64,000 nucleotides of DNA from Candidatus Marinarcus aquaticus (GTDB lineage Bacteria; Campylobacterota; Campylobacteria; Campylobacterales; Arcobacteraceae). Below are positions 18,895 to 27,901 of this stretch, piece after piece. Made by a program: the position numbers and the translations under genes. Within the stretch, counting starts at the first letter, position 1. Each line of letters opens with the position of its first letter. The notes beneath the pieces were generated by a model. It worked only from the letters and a program-made list of their open reading frames with translations. It had not been told where the DNA came from and searched no databases. The DNA is taken from NCBI RefSeq assembly GCF_004116335.1, contig NZ_PDKN01000003.1, positions 186,001-250,000 on the forward strand, given 5' to 3'.

Positions 18895-19421
18895 TGCGTG
18901 CGCATAAAGGCATACAACAAAACATTGTTCATACCACAACCATTCATACACCTTTAGGTGAAATGTTTGCAGCGAGCACACAAAAAGGCTTGTGCATGCT
19001 TTGTTTTTTGGACAAATATCACATTGATGCCAAACTCGAACACATTAAGCAGATGTTTAATGCCACCGTGATTCCTTCAAATAATGCGTTGTTTGAACGA
19101 CTGCAAAAAGAGTTAAACGAATATTTTGAACATAAAAGAGAATGTTTTGATATTCCTTTACAATTGGTGGGCACCTCTTTTCAAGTTCGAGCATGGAGAG
19201 CACTGCTTGAAATTCCTTATGGCTCAACCATCTCGTACAAACAGCAAGCTCAAAAAATGCAACACCCAACTGCTCATCGTGCAGTTGCCAATGCCAATGC
19301 CCAAAACATGATTGCTATTATTGTGCCTTGTCACCGTGTCATACGAGAAAACTCTGAAATGGGTGGATACGCAAGCGGTGTTGAGAAAAAAGCTTTTTTA
19401 CTCAATTTAGAAAAAAAGTAG
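18894..19421 (+). CDS. ogt: Methylated-DNA--protein-cysteine methyltransferase
   Basis: The 175-residue protein carries the IVPCHRVI active site, in which the Cys takes the alkyl group from O6-alkylguanine. The helix-turn-helix with GTSFQVRAWRALLEIPYGSTISY and the asparagine-hinge stretch RAVANANAQN precede it. A single-use DNA repair protein. It starts on the last base of the preceding stop. Confidence 0.95.
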   Translation: MRAHKGIQQNIVHTTTIHTPLGEMFAASTQKGLCMLCFLDKYHIDAKLEHIKQMFNATVIPSNNALFERLQKELNEYFEHKRECFDIPLQLVGTSFQVRAWRALLEIPYGSTISYKQQAQKMQHPTAHRAVANANAQNMIAIIVPCHRVIRENSEMGGYASGVEKKAFLLNLEKK

Positions 19422-19436
19422 GGCATACTACTTTTT
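19413..19436 (+). terminator. Terminator of the ABM-ogt operon
   Basis: AAAAAGTAG-GGCATA-CTACTTTTT, a 9-bp stem that includes the ogt stop and ends in a U-run. Confidence 0.75.
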
Positions 19437-19482
19437 GCCCACCATTTTTATTTAGACTGCTTAAAACATTTAAGGAGTCGTC

Positions 19483-20766
19483 ATGACCTACACAAAAAAA
19501 CGATACCTTACTTATACAGCCATCACACTGTTTTGTATGGTATTGCCTTTTATCACCATCAATGGTAACCATATGTTGCTTCTTTCATTTGATAAGATGC
19601 AATTTCACTTTTTAGGTTTTGCTTTTGCGATTCAAGAGCTTTATTTGATGCCATTTTTGCTGATCATACTTTTTATTGGTATCTTTTTATCCACCACTAT
19701 GGGTGGACGTATTTGGTGTGGATGGGCCTGTCCTCAAACCATCTTTAGAGTTCTTTTTAGAGATCTTGTGGAGAGCAAACTCTTTAAACTTCGACGCATT
19801 AAAAACAAACAAAAAGAGATTGATTACGAGTCGTACGGAAACCAAGCAAAAAAACTTTTAGCCATGGGATTGTTCTTTTTGCTTCTTCTGTTTATTGCCA
19901 GTAACTTTATGTGGTATTTTGTGCCCCCTGAAGACTTTTTTGTTTATTTACAAAATCCAATGGAACACCTTTTTTTAATTCTTTTTACCATCACAGTGGC
20001 TGTTTTTCTTTTTTACACTGTCGTCTTAACCAAAGAGGATTTTTGTGTCTATTTCTGTCCCTATTCACGAGTACAATCCGTACTGTATGATGACAACACC
20101 GTGCATGTGATTTATGATGAAAAAAGAGGTGCCACAGAGTGCACTTCATGCGATGCATGTGTAAAAATCTGCCCCACGCATATTGATATTAAAAAGGGTT
20201 TACAAGTTGAGTGTATCAACTGTTTAGAGTGTGCCGATGCATGTACTGGTGTTATGGCAAAAGAGGGGAAAAGCTCATTGATACAATGGAGCAGCAGTAA
20301 CCAAATGGTACACAACAAACCAACCAATCACTTCTCTGTTCGAAACATCATGTATGCAGTAAGTATTGCAGCGTGTATTGGATTTATTCTCTTTTTCAGT
20401 GCACAAAAAGAGTATCTGCTTGTGAATGTGAACCGTACGACCAATTTGTATAAAATAGAGGATAAACTTGTACGAAATAACTACGTCTTTACCATTCAAA
20501 ACACACAAGACAGAGCCTATACGTATGATATCCATGTCAAAAATGAGTTCTTTGAAGCCAAACGCTTCAAACCATTTACGCTACAACCCAACCAACGAGT
20601 GAAAAAAGTAGTGACCATTGAAACAACCAAACCCATGTCCTACTCTAACAGTAAAGATACCCCATTGACACTGAATGTATCGGTGTTTGCACAACAAGAG
20701 CCACAAAAAGTGGTACTTAATAAAAAAGTGGCCTTTATCTATCCACGAGATTCATTGATTAAATAG
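19483..20766 (+). CDS. ccoG: Cytochrome c oxidase accessory protein CcoG (FixG/RdxA family)
   Basis: The 427-residue inner-membrane protein has helices near the N-terminus, GRIWCGWACPQTIF (a cysteine pair typical of the family), FCVYFCPYSRVQ, then two ferredoxin motifs (CTSCDACVKICP and CINCLECADAC) and a periplasmic immunoglobulin-like C-terminal domain (about 320-427). CcoG helps copper delivery to cbb3-type cytochrome oxidase. TAAGGAG precedes the ATG. Its end overlaps the convergent kinase gene by 8 bp. Confidence 0.94.
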   Translation: MTYTKKRYLTYTAITLFCMVLPFITINGNHMLLLSFDKMQFHFLGFAFAIQELYLMPFLLIILFIGIFLSTTMGGRIWCGWACPQTIFRVLFRDLVESKLFKLRRIKNKQKEIDYESYGNQAKKLLAMGLFFLLLLFIASNFMWYFVPPEDFFVYLQNPMEHLFLILFTITVAVFLFYTVVLTKEDFCVYFCPYSRVQSVLYDDNTVHVIYDEKRGATECTSCDACVKICPTHIDIKKGLQVECINCLECADACTGVMAKEGKSSLIQWSSSNQMVHNKPTNHFSVRNIMYAVSIAACIGFILFFSAQKEYLLVNVNRTTNLYKIEDKLVRNNYVFTIQNTQDRAYTYDIHVKNEFFEAKRFKPFTLQPNQRVKKVVTIETTKPMSYSNSKDTPLTLNVSVFAQQEPQKVVLNKKVAFIYPRDSLIK

Positions 20767-22066
20767 CCTTTTCAAACTTCAAACAAAACAGTGCACCTTG
20801 GGCACTGTTTGAAGCATTCACTTTTCCTTGAAAACTCTCTTCAACGATTGTTTTCACCATACTTAAGCCAATTCCAAGCCCCTCTTCTTTGGTGCTGAAG
20901 TAAGGTTGAAAAATCTTATCAAATTGTTTAATACCGCTTCCATTGTCCTCTACTTCTATGAAAACTTCTGAAGGGCTACTTTTAAGTCGTATAACAACTT
21001 TAGGGTGTTCAACATCCATCAACGCATCTTTAGCATTGCTTAAAAGTATGACCAGTACTTGTGCCAATTCATTGGATGCTCCTACAATCTTTATGGATGT
21101 ATTTTGCACACTTATTTGTGTTTCAATCCCTTTTTGCTTAAACTCTGAATCAACGATACGCAAAGCTTGTTGTATCACTGTATGCACAAAAAAACTCTCT
21201 TTTTCTTTATTGGGGGTATAAAAGGCATTAAAGTCATCAATGGTGGTGGACATAAAATTTAATTGATCCTGCACTTGTTGCACTTTTTTCTCCCAATACG
21301 CTTGCGTGAGTCTGTTTTGAGAAAATGCCTTTTTAAGATTGATTAAAATATAGGAAATATTATTCAGAGGTTGTCGCCATTGGTGGGTAATATTCCCTAT
21401 CATCTGCCCACTTTGAGCCAATCTGGTTTGATGAACCAATCGGGCTTGATACTGTTGGTTTTCAAAATGCAGTGCACGATACGTATACGCAATACTCAAC
21501 GTAAACAACACCGCTTCAATCGCAAAAGCGACCAGTACAATATCTAAAAATCCCTCTTGCACATAACTTTGTTTAAAATCAGTGAAGTATAAAAAGAGGC
21601 AAAACAGTGACCAGCCCAAGACATAAATCAGTGTGGGCTTAATCTCTTGTTTAAAGTTAAAGGCCACCGAAACAAACAGTACAAAATAAATCACCGTATA
21701 CGGCAAATATTCAAACAACATATAGTGATAAAATGCCGTTAAAAGTAGGGCAATTAAAATCACCGTATAGATAAAAAGCTCTTTTTGGTTCTCTATTTTG
21801 GGAATAAACTCTCCTTGATAAAAACCTATGGCAAATGCAAACGCAAACAACGAAGCAAAAGTAATCGAGACATCCTCTATAAAAAGATTTTGAAAGAAGA
21901 GTTGACTGTACGCCACAATAAACAGCAGTGAAAAAATTTGCATGATGGAGTAAATCAAATAGATCCACTCTTTGGAGTAGACATAACGTATAAAGGTGTA
22001 TAAAATAGTCATTGCCACAATACCAAAAGTAGCTCCATAAAAAAGTACGACATTCATATCATACAT
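20759..22066 (-). CDS. Multi-helix membrane sensor histidine kinase
   Basis: Seven to eight hydrophobic segments fill the first 220 residues (7TM-like sensor with no large periplasmic domain). The H-box GNITHQWRQPLNNISY and a HATPase (ILLSNAKDAL, DNGSGI, GLGIGLSMVKTI) follow. The start is placed at the ATG at 22066 (MYDMNVVLF), overlapping the regulator gene by 8 bp; an ATG at 22057 is also possible. A longer frame upstream runs deep into the regulator and is unlikely. Probable partner: the regulator just upstream. Confidence 0.85.
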   Translation of the reverse strand: MYDMNVVLFYGATFGIVAMTILYTFIRYVYSKEWIYLIYSIMQIFSLLFIVAYSQLFFQNLFIEDVSITFASLFAFAFAIGFYQGEFIPKIENQKELFIYTVILIALLLTAFYHYMLFEYLPYTVIYFVLFVSVAFNFKQEIKPTLIYVLGWSLFCLFLYFTDFKQSYVQEGFLDIVLVAFAIEAVLFTLSIAYTYRALHFENQQYQARLVHQTRLAQSGQMIGNITHQWRQPLNNISYILINLKKAFSQNRLTQAYWEKKVQQVQDQLNFMSTTIDDFNAFYTPNKEKESFFVHTVIQQALRIVDSEFKQKGIETQISVQNTSIKIVGASNELAQVLVILLSNAKDALMDVEHPKVVIRLKSSPSEVFIEVEDNGSGIKQFDKIFQPYFSTKEEGLGIGLSMVKTIVEESFQGKVNASNSAQGALFCLKFEKAI

Positions 22067-22730
22067 TGATTTTATACCCTGTTCCTGAAAGATTGACAAT
22101 GGACTCTTTAGGCAATTTTGCTTTAATATCCCGTATGAGCGTTTTAAGAGCATCTTTGCTCATGCTCTCTTCTTGCCAAACCACTTGTTCTATCTCACTG
22201 TAAGTAACAAAACGTTGGGCATTTTTAAGCAATAAGTCCAAGAGTAGAATCTCTTTAGTACGCAGTTTGATTTGCTCTTGATGGCAAAAGAGGGTTTGAT
22301 TATAGGTATCAAAAGTATACCCCTCTTTAAGTGGTACAATATTGCTTTGTTGTGAAAGTCTGTTTTCAAAACAGTGTTGTATGGCATCATTGAGTGCTTC
22401 TTCACTGACAGGTTTGATTAAATATTTCACCAACTGCAGTTCCACAGCTCGAAGCAAATACTCTTTGGTACTGAATGCTGAGGTGATGATTATTTGAGTG
22501 GTTCTGTCTTTTTTTCGGATTTGTTCAATGAACTCCAAGCCATTAAATTTGGGCATTTGAATATCACTGATAATAATATCTGGATGCTCTTGATTATAGA
22601 GCTTCAATGCTTCTAAACCATCTTTGGCTTCAAAAACAGTGTTAAAAAGTGTGTTCAGATACTCCACTGCATTTTCACGTGCAATTTCATCGTCTTCCAC
22701 TAAAAGTATTTTCATTTCTTTACGTTCCAT
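22059..22730 (-). CDS. OmpR-type response regulator
   Basis: The receiver domain (KILLVEDDEIARENA, phospho-Asp in IIISDIQMPKFNG, Lys in YLIKPVSEEAL) and a short winged-helix domain (LRTKEILLLDLLLK, LSGTGYKINV) match the kinase encoded directly downstream. The ATG at 22715 (MKILLVEDD) is an equally good start; neither has a strong ribosome site. Its output domain resembles that of the regulator at 1654-2298. Confidence 0.9.
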   Translation of the reverse strand: MERKEMKILLVEDDEIARENAVEYLNTLFNTVFEAKDGLEALKLYNQEHPDIIISDIQMPKFNGLEFIEQIRKKDRTTQIIITSAFSTKEYLLRAVELQLVKYLIKPVSEEALNDAIQHCFENRLSQQSNIVPLKEGYTFDTYNQTLFCHQEQIKLRTKEILLLDLLLKNAQRFVTYSEIEQVVWQEESMSKDALKTLIRDIKAKLPKESIVNLSGTGYKINV

Positions 22731-22792
22731 ATAACTATTTTATCATAATGTTATTGGTATAATCATGCAATTTAAAGCAATAAGGGCACGAA

Positions 22793-24193
22793 GTGATAAA
22801 AAAATCAATTTTCAGAGAGTATGATATTCGAGGCATCGTTGGAGATGAACTCAATGAACAAAGTGTAAAACTCATAGGATACCATTTAGGGCAACAAACC
22901 ATCCAACGTTCAAAAGAAAAAAATCCTGTTGTAGTTGTTGGTTTCGATGCACGAACACACTCTCCTGAACTCTTTGGTTATTTAACTTCTGGTTTCAACA
23001 AAGCAGGGTGCCAAGTACTTGGTATGGGCATGGTTGCAACGGGTGTAAACTACTTTGCTTCATTTCAAAAGTACTATGGAAAACGACCCAATGCTTCTGT
23101 GATGATTACAGGCAGTCACAACCCAAGCGAATACAATGGATTTAAAATCACCATCGAGAACAACCCTTTCTTTGGAGAAGACATCTACAGCATGGGCGAT
23201 GAGATCATTCAAAACACTGCATTGAGCATTGAAGATAATGAAGCATACGAAGAGATTGATGTTAAAACAGCCTACATCAATTACATGGTCAAAGAGTTTG
23301 ATCACTTAAAAGGAATGAAAGAAAAGTTTATCATCGATTGTGGAAATGGGGTTGCTGATACTGTACTTACAGCTATTTTAGACCAATTAGAGCTTAACTA
23401 CGATGCACTTTATACCACACCTGATGGAACTTTCCCAAACCACCATCCCGACCCAAGTGAAGAGAAAAACCTAAAAGATGTCATGGAAGCACTCAAAGGG
23501 GAGTACGAGTACGCTTTTGCATATGATGGGGATGCAGACAGAATTGCCTTTTTAACCAAGAGAAACAATGTAAAAGGGGACATCATGGCACTATTGTTTG
23601 CAAAAACCATGAACAACCCTGTGATTATTGGGGAAGTAAAATGTACCCAAATCATGTACGATAAAATCAATGAAGCAGGAACGGCTGTGATGTATAAAAC
23701 CGGTCACAGTAATTTAAAAGTCAAACTCAAAGAGCTCAATGCCGATATGGCAGCAGAAGTTTCAGGACACATCTTCTTTAATGACCGATATTTTGGATAC
23801 GACGATGCTGTGTATGCCACATTCAGACTTTTAGAACTCATTCAAAATGGTATGGACATTGATAAAGAGATTGATAACCTACCTCAAGTATTCTCCACAG
23901 AAGAGATTAAAGTACACACCACGGAAGAGGAGAAGTTTGCACTCATGGATAAAATCAAAGAGAAACTGCAAACACCACCAAGTGATTTCCCAAAAATTCT
24001 GGACATCATTGATGTGGATGGAGTTCGAGTTATTTTTGAAAACGGTTGGGGATTGGTTCGAGCAAGTAATACTACGCCTGTGTTGGTTACTCGTTTTGAA
24101 TCCACTTCACAAGAGTTGGCGAAACTGTATGAAACACAACTGAATGACCTTATTCAAAGTGCACAAGATGAACTTAGCAACACTGCAAATTAA
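22793..24193 (+). CDS. Phosphomannomutase/phosphoglucomutase
   Basis: The 466-residue alpha-D-phosphohexomutase starts FREYDIRGIVGDELNE, has the catalytic serine loop VMITGSHNPSEYNG, the metal loop AYDGDADRIAF and the sugar-binding EVSGHIFF. The phosphate-binding RASNTTPVLVTRFES ends it. It interconverts hexose 1- and 6-phosphates for surface polysaccharides. The GTG start at 22793 has AAGGG at good spacing. The next gene begins inside its last 26 bp. Confidence 0.93.
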   Translation: MIKKSIFREYDIRGIVGDELNEQSVKLIGYHLGQQTIQRSKEKNPVVVVGFDARTHSPELFGYLTSGFNKAGCQVLGMGMVATGVNYFASFQKYYGKRPNASVMITGSHNPSEYNGFKITIENNPFFGEDIYSMGDEIIQNTALSIEDNEAYEEIDVKTAYINYMVKEFDHLKGMKEKFIIDCGNGVADTVLTAILDQLELNYDALYTTPDGTFPNHHPDPSEEKNLKDVMEALKGEYEYAFAYDGDADRIAFLTKRNNVKGDIMALLFAKTMNNPVIIGEVKCTQIMYDKINEAGTAVMYKTGHSNLKVKLKELNADMAAEVSGHIFFNDRYFGYDDAVYATFRLLELIQNGMDIDKEIDNLPQVFSTEEIKVHTTEEEKFALMDKIKEKLQTPPSDFPKILDIIDVDGVRVIFENGWGLVRASNTTPVLVTRFESTSQELAKLYETQLNDLIQSAQDELSNTAN

Positions 24194-24887
24194 AACCAGT
24201 GATAACTTTCAAGATAATCTTAAGAACTTAGAAAGAATTATACAAGAAGTACCAAAGAAATCTTTGGTACTCTCCAGTGAGCTTTGCCTCACAGGATATG
24301 CCTACAATGACCTTCAAAGCGCAGCTGATTTTACCACACAAGCCACAGAATCTTTAAAAAAACAAAGCTTGGATAAAACGATTAGTCTGACCATGACCAC
24401 CAAAGAGGGCAATGACTTCTTTAACACCTTTTTTCTCTTTGATAAAGGGGAAATCATCCATACCCAACACAAAGCGCAACTCTTTACAGTCAATAATGAA
24501 GATGACTACTTTAAAGCAGGGAAAACCGATGCTGTAAAACTCTTTGAGTTCAATGGTTTAAAAATCGGAGTGCTTATCTGTTTTGAACTGCGTTTTATTG
24601 AGTTATGGCAACAACTCAAAGGTGCCGATATCATCTTGGTACCTGCATTATGGGGTGCACAAAGAAAAGATAACTTTGAGACGCTGTATAAAGCCTTGGC
24701 CATTGCCAACCAATGTTTTGTCATTGCCAGTGACAGTGCCAATGAAGAGTGTGCCAAAGGCTCTGGGATAGTGACTCCTTTTGGTGAAACCTTCAGAGAT
24801 GATACCAGTGAGTGTATCATGCATGAAGCGAACTTAGAAGCGCTTCAAAAGATGAGAGAAAAATTGTTTGTAGGAATTAACGTATGA
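24168..24887 (+). CDS. Carbon-nitrogen hydrolase (nitrilase superfamily)
   Basis: The E-K-C triad can be followed: Glu in LVLSSELCLTGYAYND, Lys in HTQHKAQLF, and Cys in IGVLICFELRF, although the usual YDxRFPE region is altered. The ATG at 24168 (MNLATLQIK) gives a normal N-terminus and a 26-bp overlap with the mutase gene; longer starts are less likely. The substrate is unknown; such enzymes hydrolyse amides or nitriles. The stop overlaps the next gene by 4 bp. Confidence 0.83.
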   Translation: MNLATLQIKTSDNFQDNLKNLERIIQEVPKKSLVLSSELCLTGYAYNDLQSAADFTTQATESLKKQSLDKTISLTMTTKEGNDFFNTFFLFDKGEIIHTQHKAQLFTVNNEDDYFKAGKTDAVKLFEFNGLKIGVLICFELRFIELWQQLKGADIILVPALWGAQRKDNFETLYKALAIANQCFVIASDSANEECAKGSGIVTPFGETFRDDTSECIMHEANLEALQKMREKLFVGINV

Positions 24888-25324
24888 AAAGCATCATATT
24901 TGTCTGTTTAGGAAATATTTGTCGTTCCCCTTTGGCTGAAGCAGTTGCCAAAGAGTATGCACGGAAGAATAATCTGGGTTTATTTATTGAAAGTGCGGGA
25001 ACAGGGGATTGGCATATCGGGGAGGCCCCATGTGAAAACTCAATTAAAGTGGCACATCAACGAGGGTTAGATATCTCTTCATATAAAGCACGACAAGTTA
25101 CAAAAGAGGACTTCAGTGCGTTTGATGTGGTTGTTGGGTTAGATGACAGCAATGTGGCTAATTTAAAAGCATTGGGGTGTAAAAATCCATTGAAACTGGG
25201 AGATTTTGGTTACAACGGTGAAGATGTTCCTGATCCATACTTCTTTGATGGTTTTGAAGGGTTTGACAAAGTATTTGATATGATAGAGAGCTGTGTAACT
25301 CAGCTTTTAAACGAAAGGGTTTAG
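24884..25324 (+). CDS. Low-molecular-weight protein-tyrosine phosphatase
   Basis: The 146-residue protein begins with the P-loop FVCLGNICRSPLAEAV (C-x5-R-S) and has the general-acid motif VPDPYFF near residue 120. It dephosphorylates tyrosine or related phospho-residues. In bacteria it often regulates capsule or polysaccharide export kinases, but no such kinase is nearby. Coupled by a 4-bp overlap to the hydrolase gene. Confidence 0.94.
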   Translation: MKSIIFVCLGNICRSPLAEAVAKEYARKNNLGLFIESAGTGDWHIGEAPCENSIKVAHQRGLDISSYKARQVTKEDFSAFDVVVGLDDSNVANLKALGCKNPLKLGDFGYNGEDVPDPYFFDGFEGFDKVFDMIESCVTQLLNERV

Positions 25325-25330
25325 CCTTTT

Positions 25331-25612
25331 TTATGCTTGAGTTTTAGGGTAACTTGAGCACTCTTCTTTCTCAAAAGAATCAGGACAAGAGACATTGTCT
25401 TGACACTCCAGTTGAAGGTGGGCTTGTATCTCTTCCATGCTTACGCCATTATCACGTGCCAACAGTGAAAGCTTTGCAATTCGTGCTACGTGGTCAGGTA
25501 TTTTTTTATAGGTTGTAAATGTGTTTGCTTTAATTCCTATGAGCTCTGCAAATTTTCCTTGAGAAGGAAATCCTGCTGTTTTTATAATTTTTTTAAACTC
25601 TTTTTTATCCAC
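25331..25612 (-). CDS. Small helix-turn-helix protein
   Basis: The first 65 residues look like a lambda/Cro-type DNA-binding fold (FPSQGKFAELIGIKANTFTTYKKIPDHVARIAKL). The tail is Cys-rich (ECQDNVSCPDSFEKEECSS), which could bind metal or sense redox; that is speculation. It is divergent from the transglycosylase gene. An imperfect AT-rich inverted repeat near 25630-25660 is a possible operator. Confidence 0.7.
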   Translation of the reverse strand: MDKKEFKKIIKTAGFPSQGKFAELIGIKANTFTTYKKIPDHVARIAKLSLLARDNGVSMEEIQAHLQLECQDNVSCPDSFEKEECSSYPKTQA

Positions 25613-25695
25613 TCACTCTTCCCAAAATAACGATAGGTTATTATAATTAATTATCCTAAAAATCACATTAATACTATGTTTTTATAGCAAAGTAT

Positions 25696-25724
25696 TTGAC
25701 AATACTAGTTTTTTATAGTAAAAT
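25696..25724 (+). promoter_or_regulatory. Sigma-70 promoter of the transglycosylase gene
   Basis: TTGACA (25696-25701), 17-bp spacer, TAAAAT (25719-25724), 27 bp before the TTG start of the next gene. Confidence 0.7.
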
Positions 25725-25751
25725 TCCGCCCAAAATTTTTAAGGAATTTTA

Positions 25752-26258
25752 TTGAAAACAATACTATCAATTATGTTATTATTGTCACTCAACCTATTTG
25801 CAGCTGATTTTAAAGCGAGTGACTTAACCAACGATGACATTAAACTACTGAAGCAAATAAAACGATACGGACAGCAGTATGATCTTTCATATTCACTGAT
25901 GGCCATTGCGGTCAAAGAGTCCTCACTAGGACGATATAAAGTCAATGTGGACAGTTTTGATTATGGATTATACCAAGCCAATATCAATACTGTTATCAGA
26001 CGACACCAAGTTAAAAACTCCACCTTTAATCGTAACAGATTAGCGATGATGTTGATCAATGATTTTAAGTTTGCCACCAGCAATGCCATTGCAGAGTTGG
26101 TCTACTGGAAAGGTATTCATGGAGATAATTGGTTTAAAATATGGGCCAGTTATAATGCAGGATTTAACTACGACAGTTCACGTGCAATGCGATATTCAAA
26201 AGATATTAAAGTCATTATCAATGAGTTAAAAAAGGTCAAACAACTCATTGAGAGCTGA
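25752..26258 (+). CDS. Lytic transglycosylase-like SLT-domain protein
   Basis: A signal peptide (about residues 1-18, LLLSLNLFAADF) precedes an SLT-like fold with catalytic Glu in AVKESSLG and the later WASYNAGF stretch. GLYQANINTV resembles the GLMQ motif. It probably cleaves peptidoglycan glycan strands in the periplasm. The TTG start at 25752 has AAGGA 6 bp upstream; a later ATG would remove the signal peptide's charged end. 168 residues, a short member. Confidence 0.78.
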   Translation: MKTILSIMLLLSLNLFAADFKASDLTNDDIKLLKQIKRYGQQYDLSYSLMAIAVKESSLGRYKVNVDSFDYGLYQANINTVIRRHQVKNSTFNRNRLAMMLINDFKFATSNAIAELVYWKGIHGDNWFKIWASYNAGFNYDSSRAMRYSKDIKVIINELKKVKQLIES

Positions 26259-26657
26259 TTATTTTTTCTTAACGATTTCTTGAGCTTGTTCGACCCATTT
26301 CTCTTCTAAAATACGTCCTTCAAGTTCAAGGTACTCATTGACCCACTGACAATTCTTTTTGCTCCATTTTGCCAACTGATCAAAGTGGAAAATACCCAAC
26401 TGGTTAAGGGCCTCTTCGGTTTTTTCATCAATGCCTTCAATTAAGAGCAAGTCATCTTTACCTGTTGGTCGAGGTTTACTTAAGATAATTGGTCGATTGT
26501 AGATATTACCGTGTACTTTAAAGTCATGAGACGCTTTATAGGTGCATGTTTTTTGAGGTTGTTGCCTTGATGCTCGTCCTATTAAAAATCCAATCAGAAA
26601 TCCTAAAGCGGATGCGATAACCAAACATAAAATAATTTTTGAAGCAATCTCAATCAC
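26259..26657 (-). CDS. Membrane-anchored protein with helix-hairpin-helix-like domain
   Basis: An N-terminal membrane helix (about residues 4-27, ASALGFLIGFLIGRAS) is followed by a linker and a C-terminal domain (about 70-130: DLLLIEGIDEKTEEALNQLGIFHFDQLAKW). This matches the small helix-hairpin-helix domain found fused to ribosomal L21-like or NADH dehydrogenase-related proteins. The function is not known. The GTG start lies 3 bp after the stop of the OmpA gene, so they are co-transcribed. Confidence 0.7.
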   Translation of the reverse strand: MIEIASKIILCLVIASALGFLIGFLIGRASRQQPQKTCTYKASHDFKVHGNIYNRPIILSKPRPTGKDDLLLIEGIDEKTEEALNQLGIFHFDQLAKWSKKNCQWVNEYLELEGRILEEKWVEQAQEIVKKK

Positions 26658-26660
26658 AAT

Positions 26661-27401
26661 CTATTCCTCTACTATATTTATTTCAACTCTGCGGTTCACC
26701 AAAGAGTATCCTTGTGGATCATTGGGTACAATTGGCATGGTTTCACCATACCCTTTTGCGGTTAAACGCTCAGGTTCAACACCCAAATCAATCAATATCT
26801 TCATCACACTTTGTGCACGTTGTTCAGAGACAAATTGGTTGAAGCTTTCATCCCCTTTTGCATCTGTGTGTCCTGCTACTTCAAAATGAAGCAATGGATA
26901 CTTTTTAAGTATCACGCCAACAGCTTCAATGGTTTCCATACTTTTTGGCGTTACATTATAGCTCATTCGTTTAAAAATGATACCACTTTGTTCAATAATT
27001 GAATTGATTTCATCTTGTACGGCTTTATTGGTTTGAGGCACTTCTTCTTTTACCTCAGCTTTAACAGGTTCTTGTTTAGGTATTTGCACTTCAGCAGTGA
27101 CTTTGAGAGGCGGTGTTGTTTCTTCTTCTTTTTGCACTTCTGTGACAGGTGTTTTTTCTATTTTTTCTTCAACTTTTTGCTCATCACTCTCTTCAAGTTG
27201 TTCAATATTATCGCTTTTTTCTTTGATGGTTTGTTCTTCCAAATTGACTTCATTTTCTTCAGTTGGAACAATCATCTCTTCATTTAAAGTTAAAGGTGTT
27301 GCCGTTTTAGGTTCAAAGTCGTCGATATGAGTATACACACACGTTGCCATTAGGGCAAGCAGTAATAGAATTAATAATGTAATTTTAGTCGATAAACTCA
27401 T
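26661..27401 (-). CDS. OmpA-family protein with inner-membrane anchor
   Basis: A single N-terminal membrane helix (about 7-25) is followed by a long acidic Glu/Pro/Lys-rich linker (about 30-130) and a C-terminal OmpA-type peptidoglycan-binding domain (EVAGHTDAKGDESFNQFVSEQRAQ, LTAKGYGE, NRRVEI). The anchor with a periplasmic spacer recalls proteins linking membrane complexes to peptidoglycan, such as MotB/Pal-type proteins. A specific partner is not evident. It has no ion-channel-like Asp in the helix, so it is not MotB. Confidence 0.85.
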   Translation of the reverse strand: MSLSTKITLLILLLLALMATCVYTHIDDFEPKTATPLTLNEEMIVPTEENEVNLEEQTIKEKSDNIEQLEESDEQKVEEKIEKTPVTEVQKEEETTPPLKVTAEVQIPKQEPVKAEVKEEVPQTNKAVQDEINSIIEQSGIIFKRMSYNVTPKSMETIEAVGVILKKYPLLHFEVAGHTDAKGDESFNQFVSEQRAQSVMKILIDLGVEPERLTAKGYGETMPIVPNDPQGYSLVNRRVEINIVEE

Positions 27402-27559
27402 TCTTCTTCTTTTTTAATAATTTTTTAAATCGGCTTAAAAATAATTTAATTAACCATTATATAATAAATAAAATTAAGTGAAAGTATAAATTAAGTGATA
27501 ATTTCAGCGAATTTAAAAAAAATCACTATTTAAAGAGAGTTTTTTCGCTGTAACTGCCA

Positions 27560-27580
27560 AAAGGTCGAAAGACGACCTTT
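27560..27580. terminator. Stem-loop terminator at the end of the first small membrane-peptide gene
   Basis: AAAGGTCG-AAAGA-CGACCTTT, perfect 8-bp stem. It touches the stop codon of the gene at 27579-27671, on the minus strand. Confidence 0.6.
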
Positions 27581-27671
27581 AATATATTACAAGCGAATAA
27601 GAGATTAAAGAACCAACTGTGTATACCCCGATACACAATGCGTAAAACTTGATGTGGTCAGTCAGTGTCAT
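27579..27671 (-). CDS. 30-residue single-helix membrane peptide, paralogue of the next
   Basis: The frame reads MTLTDHIKFYALCIGVYTVG... and ends SYSLVIY. A good ribosome site (AAAGGA) lies 6-7 bp before the ATG, TATAAT-like sequence is upstream, and a stem-loop sits at the stop. The core IKFYALCI-x-x-YT-x-G is shared with the 33-residue peptide at 27800-27901, which strongly supports both being real. I recognise no family. A role as a tiny subunit of a membrane complex is only a guess. Confidence 0.65.
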   Translation of the reverse strand: MTLTDHIKFYALCIGVYTVGSLISYSLVIY

Positions 27672-27774
27672 CGCAAATCCTTTCTTTTGATATAATAAAA
27701 TTATAAAAAGAGGCGGTTGCATTTTAGTTTCAAAAGGGAAACAATTTAATTACAAAAAAGAATACAAAGAGAGA

Positions 27775-27793
27775 AGGCCGTTCTTAACGACCT
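27775..27793 (-). terminator. Stem-loop after the 33-residue peptide gene
   Basis: AGGTCGTT-AAG-AACGGCCT on the minus strand, one mismatch, followed by a U-rich stretch. Confidence 0.5.
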
Positions 27794-27799
27794 CTTAAT

Positions 27800-27901
27800 T
27801 TAAGCCGTCGTAAGAACATACGACAACATTGCACCTGCTGTATAGGTCGAGATGCACAACGCATAAAATTTAATCTGTTCCATACTCGATAATTCGGCCA
27901 T
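27800..27901 (-). CDS. 33-residue single-helix membrane peptide
   Basis: The frame reads MAELSSMEQIKFYALCISTY... and ends SYVLTTA, with AAAGGATGGAAG before the ATG. It aligns without gaps over about 20 residues to the 30-residue peptide 130 bp downstream on the same strand. One helix, a conserved Cys, and a small-residue face (YTAGA). The rest of the 27402-28052 interval holds only AT-rich spacer and the two terminators. Confidence 0.65.
   Translation of the reverse strand: MAELSSMEQIKFYALCISTYTAGAMLSYVLTTA

Noticed and set aside
26639-27330. Plus-strand frames opposite the OmpA gene
   Set aside because: Phe/Ser-rich antisense of the acidic linker; no start signals.
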